Part shown: positions 7,728 to 15,233 of the stretch, one piece after another
How positions within the stretch are numbered: the stretch's first letter is position 1
Layout: each line of letters opens with the position of its first letter
Assembly: GCA_964558115.1 (NCBI GenBank)
Contig: CAZLCI010000040.1
Span: forward strand, 1 to 18,943
Direction: 5' to 3'
DNA: 18,943 bases
Origin: UBA3496 sp964558115
GTDB lineage: Bacteria; UBA8248
The notes under the pieces: generated by a model
What the model was told of the DNA's origin: nothing
The model's input: the letters and a program-made list of their open reading frames with translations, nothing else
The model's database searches: none
Position numbers and translations under genes: made by a program

Positions 7728-7766
7728 TAAAAAGCCCGTAAATATTATTTGTGAGGAGTGAGTTTC

Positions 7767-8876
7767 GTGAGTTCTAAAAATGGCAGTTCAAAAAAAGAGT
7801 TAAATAATGGAAATCAGAATAAAGCATTAGATATTGCATTTTCGCAAATTAACCAACAATTTGGGAAAGGGTCGATCATGCGATTGGGTGAAGGCCCAGC
7901 GTTAGAACGAATTCCTACTATCAGTACTGGTTCCGTTTCATTAGATTTTGCATTGGGTACAGGTGGTGTGCCTAGAGGTAGAATCGTTGAAATCTATGGT
8001 CCAGAGTCATCCGGAAAAACGACAATAGCGCTACAAATAATTGCGGAAGTTCAAGAACGAGGCGGCACTGCTGCGTTTATAGATGCTGAACATGCTTTAG
8101 ATCCTGTTTATGCGAAAGCCCTAGGTGTACATACTGATGGTTTGATTCTTTCCCAACCAGATACAGGAGAGCAGGCACTCGAGATAGCTGAAATTTTGAC
8201 TAGTAGTGGTTCTCTAGATGTTGTTGTAATAGATTCAGTAGCTGCCCTGGTACCAAAAGCTGAATTAGAAGGGGATATGGGAGATCATCATGTGGGATTG
8301 CAAGCGCGTTTGATGAGTCAAGCTCTAAGAAAACTTACGGGTGTAGTACATCGTAGTAAAACATGTTTTATCTTTATCAATCAAATTAGAATGAAGATAG
8401 GGGTAATGTTTGGGAATCCAGAGACTACGACTGGTGGTAACGCTCTTAAGTTTTATTCATCGGTTAGATTGGATGTACGAAGAATTGCTACAATCAAAAA
8501 TGGAGAAGATAATGTTGGAAATAGGACTAGGGTTCGAGTAGTAAAGAACAAATTGTCCCCACCATTTAAAACTGCTGAATTCGATATTATGTTTGGAAAA
8601 GGAATATCGAAAGAGGGAGATGTGCTAGATTTAGCAGTTGAAAATAAAATTATAGAAAAATCTGGCGCATGGTATTCTTTTAATGGAGAACGTATTGGAC
8701 AAGGAAGAGAGAACGTAAAGAGTTATTTCTTGGAGAATACAGATATTTTAAAGGAAGTAGAATCTAGAGTTAGGACGAGTATGGGAATTATAAAAAATGA
8801 TTCTACAAAAGAATCTGAATCAGCAATAGATAAAAATGAAAATACAGTGAGTAAGAGTACTTCTGTACCTAAATAG
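7767..8876 (+). CDS. recA: Recombinase RecA
   Basis: RecA forms filaments on single-stranded DNA, drives homologous recombination and acts as coprotease for LexA and UmuD. The 369 residues carry FGKGSIMRLGE (about 32-42) and Walker A GPESSGKTT (78-86). The catalytic Glu108 lies in DAEHALDP, and Walker B VVVIDS includes Asp156. DNA-binding loop regions follow in PKAELEGDMGDHHVG, INQIRMKIG and FGNPETTTGGNALKFYSS. A C-terminal domain with an acidic, Ser-rich tail completes it. I chose GTG 7767 because GAGGAG (7753-7758) lies 8 bases before it. The in-frame GTG at 7758 overlaps that ribosome binding site. It diverges from umuDC and ends in a strong hairpin, so it is probably monocistronic. Confidence 0.98.
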   Translation: MSSKNGSSKKELNNGNQNKALDIAFSQINQQFGKGSIMRLGEGPALERIPTISTGSVSLDFALGTGGVPRGRIVEIYGPESSGKTTIALQIIAEVQERGGTAAFIDAEHALDPVYAKALGVHTDGLILSQPDTGEQALEIAEILTSSGSLDVVVIDSVAALVPKAELEGDMGDHHVGLQARLMSQALRKLTGVVHRSKTCFIFINQIRMKIGVMFGNPETTTGGNALKFYSSVRLDVRRIATIKNGEDNVGNRTRVRVVKNKLSPPFKTAEFDIMFGKGISKEGDVLDLAVENKIIEKSGAWYSFNGERIGQGRENVKSYFLENTDILKEVESRVRTSMGIIKNDSTKESESAIDKNENTVSKSTSVPK

Positions 8877-8881
8877 TAAAG

Positions 8882-8946
8882 TTCAAATCCGTTTGAGAAA
8901 TTTTTTTAAAAATTTATATACTCAAACGGATTTGAAATTTTATTTA
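8882..8946 (+). terminator. Terminator hairpin after recA
   Basis: A perfect 16-bp inverted repeat pairs 8882-8897 with 8921-8936 (TTCAAATCCGTTTGAG and its complement). Within the loop an extra 8-bp AT stem pairs 8898-8905 with 8908-8915. T-rich sequence (8938-8946) follows. It starts five bases past the recA stop. The length is unusual for an intrinsic terminator and the stem has modest GC content. It is the only convincing hairpin terminator in the window. Confidence 0.75.
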
Positions 8947-9072
8947 GCTAACTTTTTTTCCTGCCGTATATGAGTAACTTTTAACTCCTCGCAATTGCAT
9001 TTTTGAATAAACTCAAGTAGAAGAAAATCATTTCACTGATTTTGGCAGTTTTCCAAATTCTCAAAGGAATCC
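8947..9072. other. recA-fmt intergenic leader
   Basis: About 126 bases between the recA hairpin and fmt. I see no gene. A weak promoter-like pair, TTGCAT (8995-9000) and TAGAAG (9018-9023) with a 17-base spacer, could start the fmt operon. A small 7-bp AT-rich dyad (AAAATCA at 9024-9030, TGATTTT at 9037-9043) lies in the leader. AAAGGA (9063-9068) is the fmt ribosome binding site. No def gene is present upstream, although def-fmt is a common pairing. Confidence 0.3.
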
Positions 9073-10026
9073 ATGATTATGAGAATCGTTTTTCTCGGAA
9101 CTCCCGATTTTGCAGTTCCTTCATTGGAAGCATTGCAAAAATCCTCTGGAGAAATAGTAAGAGTCTTTTGTCAACCTGACAGAAGATCAGGTAGGGGTAG
9201 AAAATTACATATATCTCCAGTTAAGGAAAAGTCTAATTCTCTAGGGTTAGAAGTAAGTCAACCGGAAAGGATTACTTCAAAGCATATATCCGATTTAGAC
9301 CCAGATCTTTGTGTGGTAGTAGCATATGGACAGATATTGAGTAAGAAATTCCTTGATATCCCGAAAAAAGGAACGATAAATTTACATGGATCTTTATTGC
9401 CACGTTGGCGAGGAGCCGCCCCAATACAACGAACTATTCTCCATGGGGACAAAGAATCAGGTGTGTCTATTATACGATTAATTCCAGAGATGGACGCAGG
9501 TCCAATTTTAGCAGAGAAAAAAATTTCTGTTCATATAAGAGAAACTGCTGATTCGTTATATGAGAGAATGTCAACTATAGGAGCTCTTTTACTAAAAGAT
9601 ACTGTAGAAAAATTGTCGAGTAGTGAATTGAAAGCTAAAGAACAAGATGAGTCGAAAGTAACTTTTGCAGAAAAAATACATAAAGATGAAGCAAAGATAG
9701 ATTGGCAAAGAAGTGCAGTAGAGATTGAACGTAAAATTAGGGCTTTTAAGTCTTGGCCAGTTGCAGAAACCTATTTGTCAGAAGGTAAGTATAGAATAAG
9801 AATCTGGGATGCATTTGTTACTGAATCTGAAAGTAAAGTTTCCGCAACTCCTGGAACATTCTTGGGTCTAGCGAAATGTACATTAGGGTTTGGTCTAAGA
9901 GTAAGAACAGGCAAAGATGATTTGTTGTTATTGAAAGTACAATTGTCAGGAAAGAAGATTCTGAGTGCTGAAGATTTATTGAAAGGATTTCCAATAGAAA
10001 ATAGAAGTATTTTTGCAAATATATAG
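9073..10026 (+). CDS. fmt: Methionyl-tRNA formyltransferase
   Basis: Fmt formylates initiator Met-tRNA using 10-formyltetrahydrofolate, needed for bacterial translation start. The 317-residue length is normal. The N-terminal Rossmann domain starts RIVFLGTPDFAVPSLEAL, followed by VFCQPDRRSGRGRK. The catalytic part is INLHGSLLPRWRGAAPIQ (102-119, Asn103 and His105), with EMDAGP placing Asp141. VTFAEKIHKDEAKIDW leads into the OB-fold C-terminal domain with LSGKKILSAEDLLKGF. Two ATGs (9073 and 9079) are possible. The AAAGGA at 9063-9068 is 4 bases from the first and 10 from the second, so the choice is open. It heads a run with rsmB, a PASTA gene and rpe. Confidence 0.97.
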   Translation: MIMRIVFLGTPDFAVPSLEALQKSSGEIVRVFCQPDRRSGRGRKLHISPVKEKSNSLGLEVSQPERITSKHISDLDPDLCVVVAYGQILSKKFLDIPKKGTINLHGSLLPRWRGAAPIQRTILHGDKESGVSIIRLIPEMDAGPILAEKKISVHIRETADSLYERMSTIGALLLKDTVEKLSSSELKAKEQDESKVTFAEKIHKDEAKIDWQRSAVEIERKIRAFKSWPVAETYLSEGKYRIRIWDAFVTESESKVSATPGTFLGLAKCTLGFGLRVRTGKDDLLLLKVQLSGKKILSAEDLLKGFPIENRSIFANI

Positions 10027-10050
10027 ATATTTACAATTAAGAAGATAAAT

Positions 10051-11406
10051 TTGTCTAAAATTCAAATAAATCAGAAAACGGTAGATATTAGAGGAATAGC
10101 ATTTAAAGCATTAAACTCTTTTGAAAAAAATCCGCAACATGCAACTGACCTTTTTGCAAAATTTTGTCCTCATGATCTTAATTATAGAGATAGAACTCTT
10201 TTACGCGAGATAATTTATGGAGTCTTACGTTGGAGAAATCGTTTAGATTGGACTTATGAGATTTATTTAAATAAATCAATTGATAGATTAAGTTATCAAA
10301 TTAAGCAGGCCCTTAGAATAGGAGTGTATCAGTTAATTTTTCTAGATAGAATCCCTGATTATAGTGCAATAAATACTTCTGTGGATTTGCTAAATAATAC
10401 TAAAGACATCTGGGCGAAAGGTTTAGTGAATGCTGTTTTAAGAAAAATAACGAATTCTAATCCTTGTCCATCCGAAGAAATAATTGAAAATTTGTCAATA
10501 TGGGAATCACATCCAAAATGGTTGGTAAATAAATGGACAAAAGAATTAGGTCCTGAACAAGCTAAAAATCGTTGCCGAAGCAATAATCAGATTCCTAATG
10601 TTGTTTTTAGGGTTAATCCGAACTGGGGAAGTATAGAAGATTTATCTCATAGATTAGTAAGTATGGATTATAATGTAACCCCTGGTATTTTTGATCCCGA
10701 TTGTTTGCATTTAGCTACTGCTAGTAATATAAGAAATAATTCTTTAACTGATAATGATTTGTTTAGGGAAGGAGCTTATTGGATACTAGATGAGGCTTCA
10801 AGTTTGGTGATTCGTTATGCAAATCCAAAATCAGGAAATCTCATTTGGGACAGTTGTGCAGCTCCTGGAGGTAAAACGGTAGGACTATATCTGTCATTAG
10901 AAAAAAATGGAAATGTTTTAGCTTCTGATTTTTCTCGAAGTAGAATTAAAAGATTGAAGATTAATTGCTCTAGAATGAATGCTAAAGTTGATATTTTCGT
11001 TGCAGATGTATTAGATGAAATTTTCAATGAAGTTTTTGACTTAGTTTTATTAGATGCTCCATGTTCATCTTTAGGTGTACTAAGACGTCATCCTGACGCA
11101 AGATGGCGTATAGATAAAAAAAAATTAAATGATTTTTTGAATCGTCAAAAACTTCTTCTTAATGCAGTTTCTAAGTCTGTTCGACCAGGTGGTGTTTTGG
11201 TGTACTCGGTTTGTAGTAATGAGCCAGAGGAAACAGATTTCGTAACATCTGCATTTACATCTAAAGAATTTTTTGTAAATGTAGACAAATCAAATTTTCC
11301 TGATAATGCAATGAATTTCATTCAATCAGACGGTTCTTTGCAGATAAAACCAGAGGATGGAAATATAGATGGTTTTTATGCTATGAGGTGGGAACGAAAA
11401 AAATGA
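10051..11406 (+). CDS. rsmB: 16S rRNA (cytosine-967-C5)-methyltransferase RsmB
   Basis: RsmB (Sun/Fmu) uses S-adenosylmethionine to methylate C967 of 16S rRNA. The 451 residues start with an NusB-like RNA-binding domain (about 12-135, with LREIIYGVLRWRNRLDW and LRIGVYQLIFLDRIPDYSAINTSV). The Rossmann methyltransferase domain follows. It has the SAM-binding WDSCAAPGGKT (266-276), the DAPCSSLGVLRRHPDARWR block with catalytic-loop Cys338, and YSVCSNEPEETD with the nucleophile-type Cys388. Both cysteines of the m5C family are present. The start is TTG 10051 with AGAAG (10040-10044) before it. The stop TGA overlaps the start ATG of the next gene (ATGA arrangement), showing translational coupling. 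Confidence 0.96.
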   Translation: MSKIQINQKTVDIRGIAFKALNSFEKNPQHATDLFAKFCPHDLNYRDRTLLREIIYGVLRWRNRLDWTYEIYLNKSIDRLSYQIKQALRIGVYQLIFLDRIPDYSAINTSVDLLNNTKDIWAKGLVNAVLRKITNSNPCPSEEIIENLSIWESHPKWLVNKWTKELGPEQAKNRCRSNNQIPNVVFRVNPNWGSIEDLSHRLVSMDYNVTPGIFDPDCLHLATASNIRNNSLTDNDLFREGAYWILDEASSLVIRYANPKSGNLIWDSCAAPGGKTVGLYLSLEKNGNVLASDFSRSRIKRLKINCSRMNAKVDIFVADVLDEIFNEVFDLVLLDAPCSSLGVLRRHPDARWRIDKKKLNDFLNRQKLLLNAVSKSVRPGGVLVYSVCSNEPEETDFVTSAFTSKEFFVNVDKSNFPDNAMNFIQSDGSLQIKPEDGNIDGFYAMRWERKK

Positions 11407-12353
11407 TGACAAATGAGATCAAGGTAGGTTTAAAGTATTTCTTATGTTTTATATTGATAATTGTCACAGTTGTTGTGGGAGGTGTCTTTGGGCTTTATCT
11501 ATTTAGGACTGGAGGGTCAGTTTATCTTCCAAATGTAGTAGGTATGGACGTAGGTAGAGTGTTGGAGAAGTATGGTAGCCTTGATATTCCTGTGACAGTA
11601 AAAAAACATTCTTTTAGTGATTCTATTCCTAGAAATCATGTCATTGAACAAATACCTGCTGGTGGAAGAAGAATAAGACTAGGAAGAAATGTAGGTCTAA
11701 TTATCAGTCTTGGTTCTCGTGATGTTGAAGTTCCAAAGGTTATTGGTGAAAATGTTAACAGGGCTGAAACTTTGGTTCGTCTGAACGGATTACGAGTTAA
11801 GTCTTTTGCAAGACTTTATAATTCTGAAATTCCTTTTTCTCAGGTCATGGGAATATGGCCGAGTCCTAAAACTAAAGTGAGGAGAGGAGAGGGTGTTGTT
11901 TTGATTGTAAGTCAAGGTTCAAGAGAAAGAGCTTACTCTATGCCAAAAATAGTTGGAACTTCTGTAAATTCCGGATTAGATATCGTACGTAAGTTAGGGT
12001 TAACAGTTGGTAAAGTAAAATATGTAGATACTAAGGGTATTCCTAGAGGTTATATCATATCTCAGGTGCCTCTGTCTGGGAAAAAAGTTGTTTCAGGTCA
12101 TAGTGTGCATGTGAAAGTCGCTAGAGGTTTAGACCAGATAGCAGGTAATTTTAGTGTTTTAAGATATACTGTACCATCGGGTTCGTTTGAAAGAAGAATA
12201 CGAATTGTTCTATTGGAGAAGGGTCAAGAAAAAGAAATTTTTTCAAAAAAAGTAAGAGCAGGAGAGAAAATTCATACTTTGATTCCCTCTACGGGGTATA
12301 CTAGAGTAAAGATTTTTTTAGATAATGAACTTGTTGAAGAACAAGATCATTAA
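11403..12353 (+). CDS. Membrane-anchored PASTA-domain protein without a kinase domain
   Basis: The 316-residue protein starts at ATG 11403, overlapping the rsmB stop; ATG 11406 is also possible, and a GTG at 11388 lies inside the presumed ribosome binding site AGGTGGG. One N-terminal transmembrane helix (about 12-34, LCFILIIVTVVVGGVFGLYL) is followed by three PASTA repeats (about 39-105, 106-173 and 178-242). Each has the LPNVVG/VPKVIG/MPKIVG opening and a VxxQxP or related turn. A C-terminal part (about 250-316) of beta-rich character is one I do not recognise. PASTA domains in Ser/Thr kinases and penicillin-binding proteins bind peptidoglycan or lipid II-like ligands; here no catalytic domain is present. 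Stand-alone PASTA genes between rsmB and rpe are, to my knowledge, typical of deltaproteobacteria such as Geobacter. The role is unknown; periplasmic cell-wall sensing is inference. Confidence 0.88.
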   Translation: MMTNEIKVGLKYFLCFILIIVTVVVGGVFGLYLFRTGGSVYLPNVVGMDVGRVLEKYGSLDIPVTVKKHSFSDSIPRNHVIEQIPAGGRRIRLGRNVGLIISLGSRDVEVPKVIGENVNRAETLVRLNGLRVKSFARLYNSEIPFSQVMGIWPSPKTKVRRGEGVVLIVSQGSRERAYSMPKIVGTSVNSGLDIVRKLGLTVGKVKYVDTKGIPRGYIISQVPLSGKKVVSGHSVHVKVARGLDQIAGNFSVLRYTVPSGSFERRIRIVLLEKGQEKEIFSKKVRAGEKIHTLIPSTGYTRVKIFLDNELVEEQDH

Positions 12354-12364
12354 CAGGGACAAAA

Positions 12365-13039
12365 ATGTCAAATCTGGATTTAACACGTGGAAAAATAAAA
12401 ATTGCTCCCTCAGTACTAGCAAGCAATTTTGAGAATCTTAAAGATGAACTGATTTTAGTTGAGAAATCCGGTGCTGACTGGTTGCATTTAGATATTATGG
12501 ATGGACATTTTGTCCCAAATATTTCATTTGGACCTCAACTTGTAGATACTGCAAGAAAATGCTGTCCAAATATAGTTTTAGATGTCCATTTAATGATTTC
12601 TTATCCTGAAAAAATGGTTAAAGAATTTATTGATGCGGGTGCTGATATTATTACCTTTCACATTGAGACATCTTCAGATTTTCAAGAAACGGTTAAAATG
12701 ATTAAATCTATGGATACATTAGTAGGAATAAGCTTAAATCCTGAAACTCCATTTAGTGCAATAAATTCTATTTTGAATCAAGTGGATATAGTTCTTTTAA
12801 TGAGTGTAAATCCTGGTTTTGGTGGTCAGCCTTTTATTCCATCTTCTATAGATAAAATAAAGAAAATTCATTCTTATATCGAAAAAGAAAATCTAAATGT
12901 TCTTTTAGAAGTTGATGGAGGAGTAAACATTCAAAATGCTGAAGAAATTCGAGAATCTGGTGCAGATGTTTTAGTTGCAGGTACAGCTATTTTTGGTTCT
13001 GATAATTATGCAAAAACCATTAGTTTGCTCAGAGGATAA
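12365..13039 (+). CDS. rpe: Ribulose-phosphate 3-epimerase
   Basis: Rpe interconverts ribulose 5-phosphate and xylulose 5-phosphate in the pentose phosphate pathway. The 224-residue TIM barrel shows IAPSVLASNF (Ser16), the metal site WLHLDIMDGHFVPN (His41, Asp43) and LDVHLMI (His75). The phosphate-binding MSVNPGFGGQPF (146-157), EVDGGVN (Asp184) and VAGTAIFGS complete the site. All metal ligands and the catalytic aspartates are present. The start ATG at 12365 follows AGGGAC (12355-12360), 11 bases after the PASTA gene. It is likely the last gene of the fmt operon because a strong promoter lies just beyond it. Confidence 0.98.
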   Translation: MSNLDLTRGKIKIAPSVLASNFENLKDELILVEKSGADWLHLDIMDGHFVPNISFGPQLVDTARKCCPNIVLDVHLMISYPEKMVKEFIDAGADIITFHIETSSDFQETVKMIKSMDTLVGISLNPETPFSAINSILNQVDIVLLMSVNPGFGGQPFIPSSIDKIKKIHSYIEKENLNVLLEVDGGVNIQNAEEIRESGADVLVAGTAIFGSDNYAKTISLLRG

Positions 13040-13062
13040 ATCAGTATTTACTTTTCTAGCAA

Positions 13063-13092
13063 TTGACATAGCGCTTCTTATTACTCTATAAA
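13063..13092 (+). promoter_or_regulatory. Promoter of the ffh-rplS operon
   Basis: A perfect TTGACA (13063-13068), an 18-base spacer and TATAAA (13087-13092) lie 28 bases before the ffh GTG. It is the best sigma-70-type match in the window. Its 18-base spacing and TATAAA -10 box match those of recA P1. It marks the start of the ribosome/tRNA/SRP gene run. Confidence 0.65.
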
Positions 13093-13119
13093 ACAACTTT
13101 TGTGATTTTGGAGGTTTTT

Positions 13120-14442
13120 GTGTTTGAGTCTTTAACTAGTCGTTTGACAGGTATTTTTTCAGATCTCCGACAAAAGGGTTTGTTGAGTGAGGAAAATATA
13201 GACGTTGTTTTGAGAGAAATACGTATGGCTTTTCTTGAAGCTGATGTCAATTTCAACGTAGCAAAAAAATTTATTGAGAAAGTTAGAGAGAAATTAATCG
13301 GTGTTCAAAAAGCCGCTCATTTAGATCCCTCTCAGCAAGTTATAAAGGCTGTAAAAGAAGAATTGATAGATTTGATGGGGGTAAAATCTGCTCCATTTAA
13401 AAGAGTTGAATTTGGACCAACTGTTATACTATTAGTAGGTCTCCAAGGTTCAGGTAAGACAACTACAGCTGCGAAAGTTGCTAAAAGCTTTAAAGAAAAA
13501 GGAATGAGAGTTTTGCTAGTTCCCGCAGATCTTGCTAGACCTGCTGCAGTGAAACAATTAAAAGTTCTATCACAACAAGCAGAGGTTGATTTTTTTGATC
13601 CGATTGATTTTAAAAGTCCTGTTCCACTTGTGAAACATGCTTTAGAAGACGGAAAAAAGGGACATTATGATTATTGTATAATTGATAGTTCAGGAAGATT
13701 AAGTGATGATGACGATTTAATGGAAGAATTACAGGAAATTCATGAGATATCAGATCCTGATGAATCTATTCTTGTAGTTGATTCAATGGCAGGGCAGGAT
13801 GCAGTTTCAGTGGGAGAGTCATTTTCTAATAGAATTGATCTAACAGGAGTAATTTTTACGAAATTTGATGGAGATTCTAGAGGCGGAGCAGTTCTTTCGA
13901 TACGTTCTATTACAAATTTGCCTGTAAGGTTTGTTGGTGTTGGAGAAAAGATTGCTGATATAGAAGCATTCGATCCAGAAAAAATGGCTTCTCGTATTTT
14001 AGGAATGGGAGATATTTTTTCCTTAATTGAAAAAGCAGAAGCATCAGTGCCGATTGAAAATATGGAGAAATTTTCTGATGATGTTTTTAATCTTCAAACT
14101 ATGAAGGAACAATTAAAACAAATGAAAAAAGTTGGCTCCATAAATGATATGCTTTCATCATTACCAGGTGTTCCTTCGAAGATAAAAGATGTAGATTTTG
14201 ACGAAAAGCAAATTTATAGGAATATTGCTATAATTGATTCCATGACACCTAAAGAAAGAATTTCTCCCGAAATTATTAAGGGTAGTAGAAGAAAAAGAAT
14301 TGCAAATGGGAGTGGAGTACTTGTGCAAGACGTCAATCGCCTGTTAAAACAGTTTATACAGACTAGAAAGATTATGGGTAAGTTTTCTAAAGCTAAGAAT
14401 AAAGATAAACTTGGGTTTGTTAAGAAGATGTTTAAATCTTAA
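13120..14442 (+). CDS. ffh: Signal recognition particle protein Ffh (SRP54)
   Basis: Ffh binds 4.5S RNA and signal sequences of nascent membrane proteins and docks with FtsY. The 440 residues form the N domain (FESLTSRLTGIF, LREIRMAFLEADVN), the G domain and a C-terminal M domain. The G domain has P-loop GLQGSGKTT (107-115), DLARPAAVKQL, TKFDGD (247-252) and GVGEK; the M domain has GSRRKRIANGSG (388-399) and VNRLLKQF. Oddities: the nearly universal DTAGR of the G3 motif reads DSSGR (189-193), DAMTGQ reads DSMAGQ, and KLDGDARGG reads KFDGDSRGG. I chose GTG 13120 because GGAGG (13110-13114) is 5 bases before it and the protein then begins MFESLTSRL like E. coli Ffh. GTG 13102 would precede the ribosome binding site. 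Confidence 0.97.
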   Translation: MFESLTSRLTGIFSDLRQKGLLSEENIDVVLREIRMAFLEADVNFNVAKKFIEKVREKLIGVQKAAHLDPSQQVIKAVKEELIDLMGVKSAPFKRVEFGPTVILLVGLQGSGKTTTAAKVAKSFKEKGMRVLLVPADLARPAAVKQLKVLSQQAEVDFFDPIDFKSPVPLVKHALEDGKKGHYDYCIIDSSGRLSDDDDLMEELQEIHEISDPDESILVVDSMAGQDAVSVGESFSNRIDLTGVIFTKFDGDSRGGAVLSIRSITNLPVRFVGVGEKIADIEAFDPEKMASRILGMGDIFSLIEKAEASVPIENMEKFSDDVFNLQTMKEQLKQMKKVGSINDMLSSLPGVPSKIKDVDFDEKQIYRNIAIIDSMTPKERISPEIIKGSRRKRIANGSGVLVQDVNRLLKQFIQTRKIMGKFSKAKNKDKLGFVKKMFKS

Positions 14443-14453
14443 GGAGATTTCAT

Positions 14454-14699
14454 TTGGCTGTTAAAATTAGATTAGCAAGACGCGGAAAAAAAAAGGATCC
14501 CCGCTATAGAGTAGTTGTTCAGGATGAACGTATGCCAAGGGATGGTCGATTTTTAGAGTGGATTGGTCGTTACGATCCAATGCAAGATCCACCATTAATA
14601 GACATTGATGAAGAGAAAGTTAAGCACTGGTTAGGGAAAGGTGCAAAACCTACAGTGACGGTAAGAAGTATACTCAAGAAAAAAGGTATTGATACATAG
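14454..14699 (+). CDS. rpsP: Small ribosomal subunit protein bS16
   Basis: bS16 is an assembly protein of the 30S subunit body. The 81-residue length and the sequence (VKIRLARRGKKKDPRYRVVV, then RMPRDGRFLEWIGRYDP, then VKHWLGKGAKPTVTVRSILKK) match the family end to end. The start is TTG 14454 with AGGAG (14442-14446), which begins inside the ffh stop region. Twelve-base spacing to ffh and seven to rimM shows one operon. The KH-domain gene (khpA/ylqC) often placed directly after rpsP in this cluster is absent. Confidence 0.98.
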   Translation: MAVKIRLARRGKKKDPRYRVVVQDERMPRDGRFLEWIGRYDPMQDPPLIDIDEEKVKHWLGKGAKPTVTVRSILKKKGIDT

Positions 14700-14706
14700 G
14701 CCTTAA

Positions 14707-15210
14707 ATGACGGAAAAGAAAGATAAAATAGAAGTTGGGGTTATAGTAAAGCCTCATGGCTACAAGGGTTTGATCAAATTTAAGCCGTGGCTGGACGATT
14801 TTGAGGATTATTCTCTTGTAAAAGAAGTTTCCCTAAAAGATTTAGATAATCCATATTTTAGGGTTCTTTCTGTTGTATCTCATGGAAAGAAATTTCAAAT
14901 TTGGAAATTGGACGGAATTGATTCATTAGAAAGAGCAGAATTTATTTCTGGAAAGATAGTCTCAGTAGATAGAAAGCTTTTAAAAGGTGAAAATGAAGGG
15001 GTCTTTTATTGGGAAGACTTTGAAGGTTATAAAGTTTTTGATGATGAAGGAAATGAAGTAGGATATTTCACAGATCTAATAGGTAGTGGAGGTAATGACG
15101 TTCTAGTTCTGAAAAATGTTGAAAATGAAGAAATTTTGATTCCTGCAGTAAAAGAATTTCTCCTCGGTTTTAAAGATAATAAGTGGATTATTAAAATACC
15201 CCTTACTTAA
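14707..15210 (+). CDS. rimM: Ribosome maturation factor RimM
   Basis: RimM assists maturation of the 30S head and binds S19. The 167 residues show the N-terminal RimM barrel (VGVIVKPHGYKGLIKFKPW, about 11-29) and the PRC-barrel domain. The PRC barrel starts at FYWEDFEGYKVFDDEGNEVG (about 99-118) and includes GGNDVLVLKN and ILIPAVKEFLLG. This is the full domain set and usual length. The start ATG at 14707 has little ribosome binding sequence, only GGCC in the preceding bases, so coupling to rpsP seven bases upstream is likely. It lies between rpsP and trmD as in many bacteria. Confidence 0.95.
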   Translation: MTEKKDKIEVGVIVKPHGYKGLIKFKPWLDDFEDYSLVKEVSLKDLDNPYFRVLSVVSHGKKFQIWKLDGIDSLERAEFISGKIVSVDRKLLKGENEGVFYWEDFEGYKVFDDEGNEVGYFTDLIGSGGNDVLVLKNVENEEILIPAVKEFLLGFKDNKWIIKIPLT

Positions 15211-15233
15211 ATTTCTATGGCTTTGAGAATCAT

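Noticed and set aside
7604..7766. E. coli-type LexA box (CTG-N10-CAG) in the umuD-recA region
   Set aside because: I found no CTG-N10-CAG dyad; the only related half-sites are in reversed order (ACAGTA...TACTGT).
9024..9043. AAAATCA / TGATTTT dyad before fmt as a riboswitch or attenuator
   Set aside because: Seven base pairs with only one G-C pair is expected by chance in AT-rich DNA; no conserved riboswitch elements are visible.
13040..13119. 4.5S SRP RNA gene near ffh
   Set aside because: The gap is only 80 bases, is filled by a promoter and ribosome binding site, and lacks the GC-rich hairpin with the GGAA-type tetraloop of SRP RNA.
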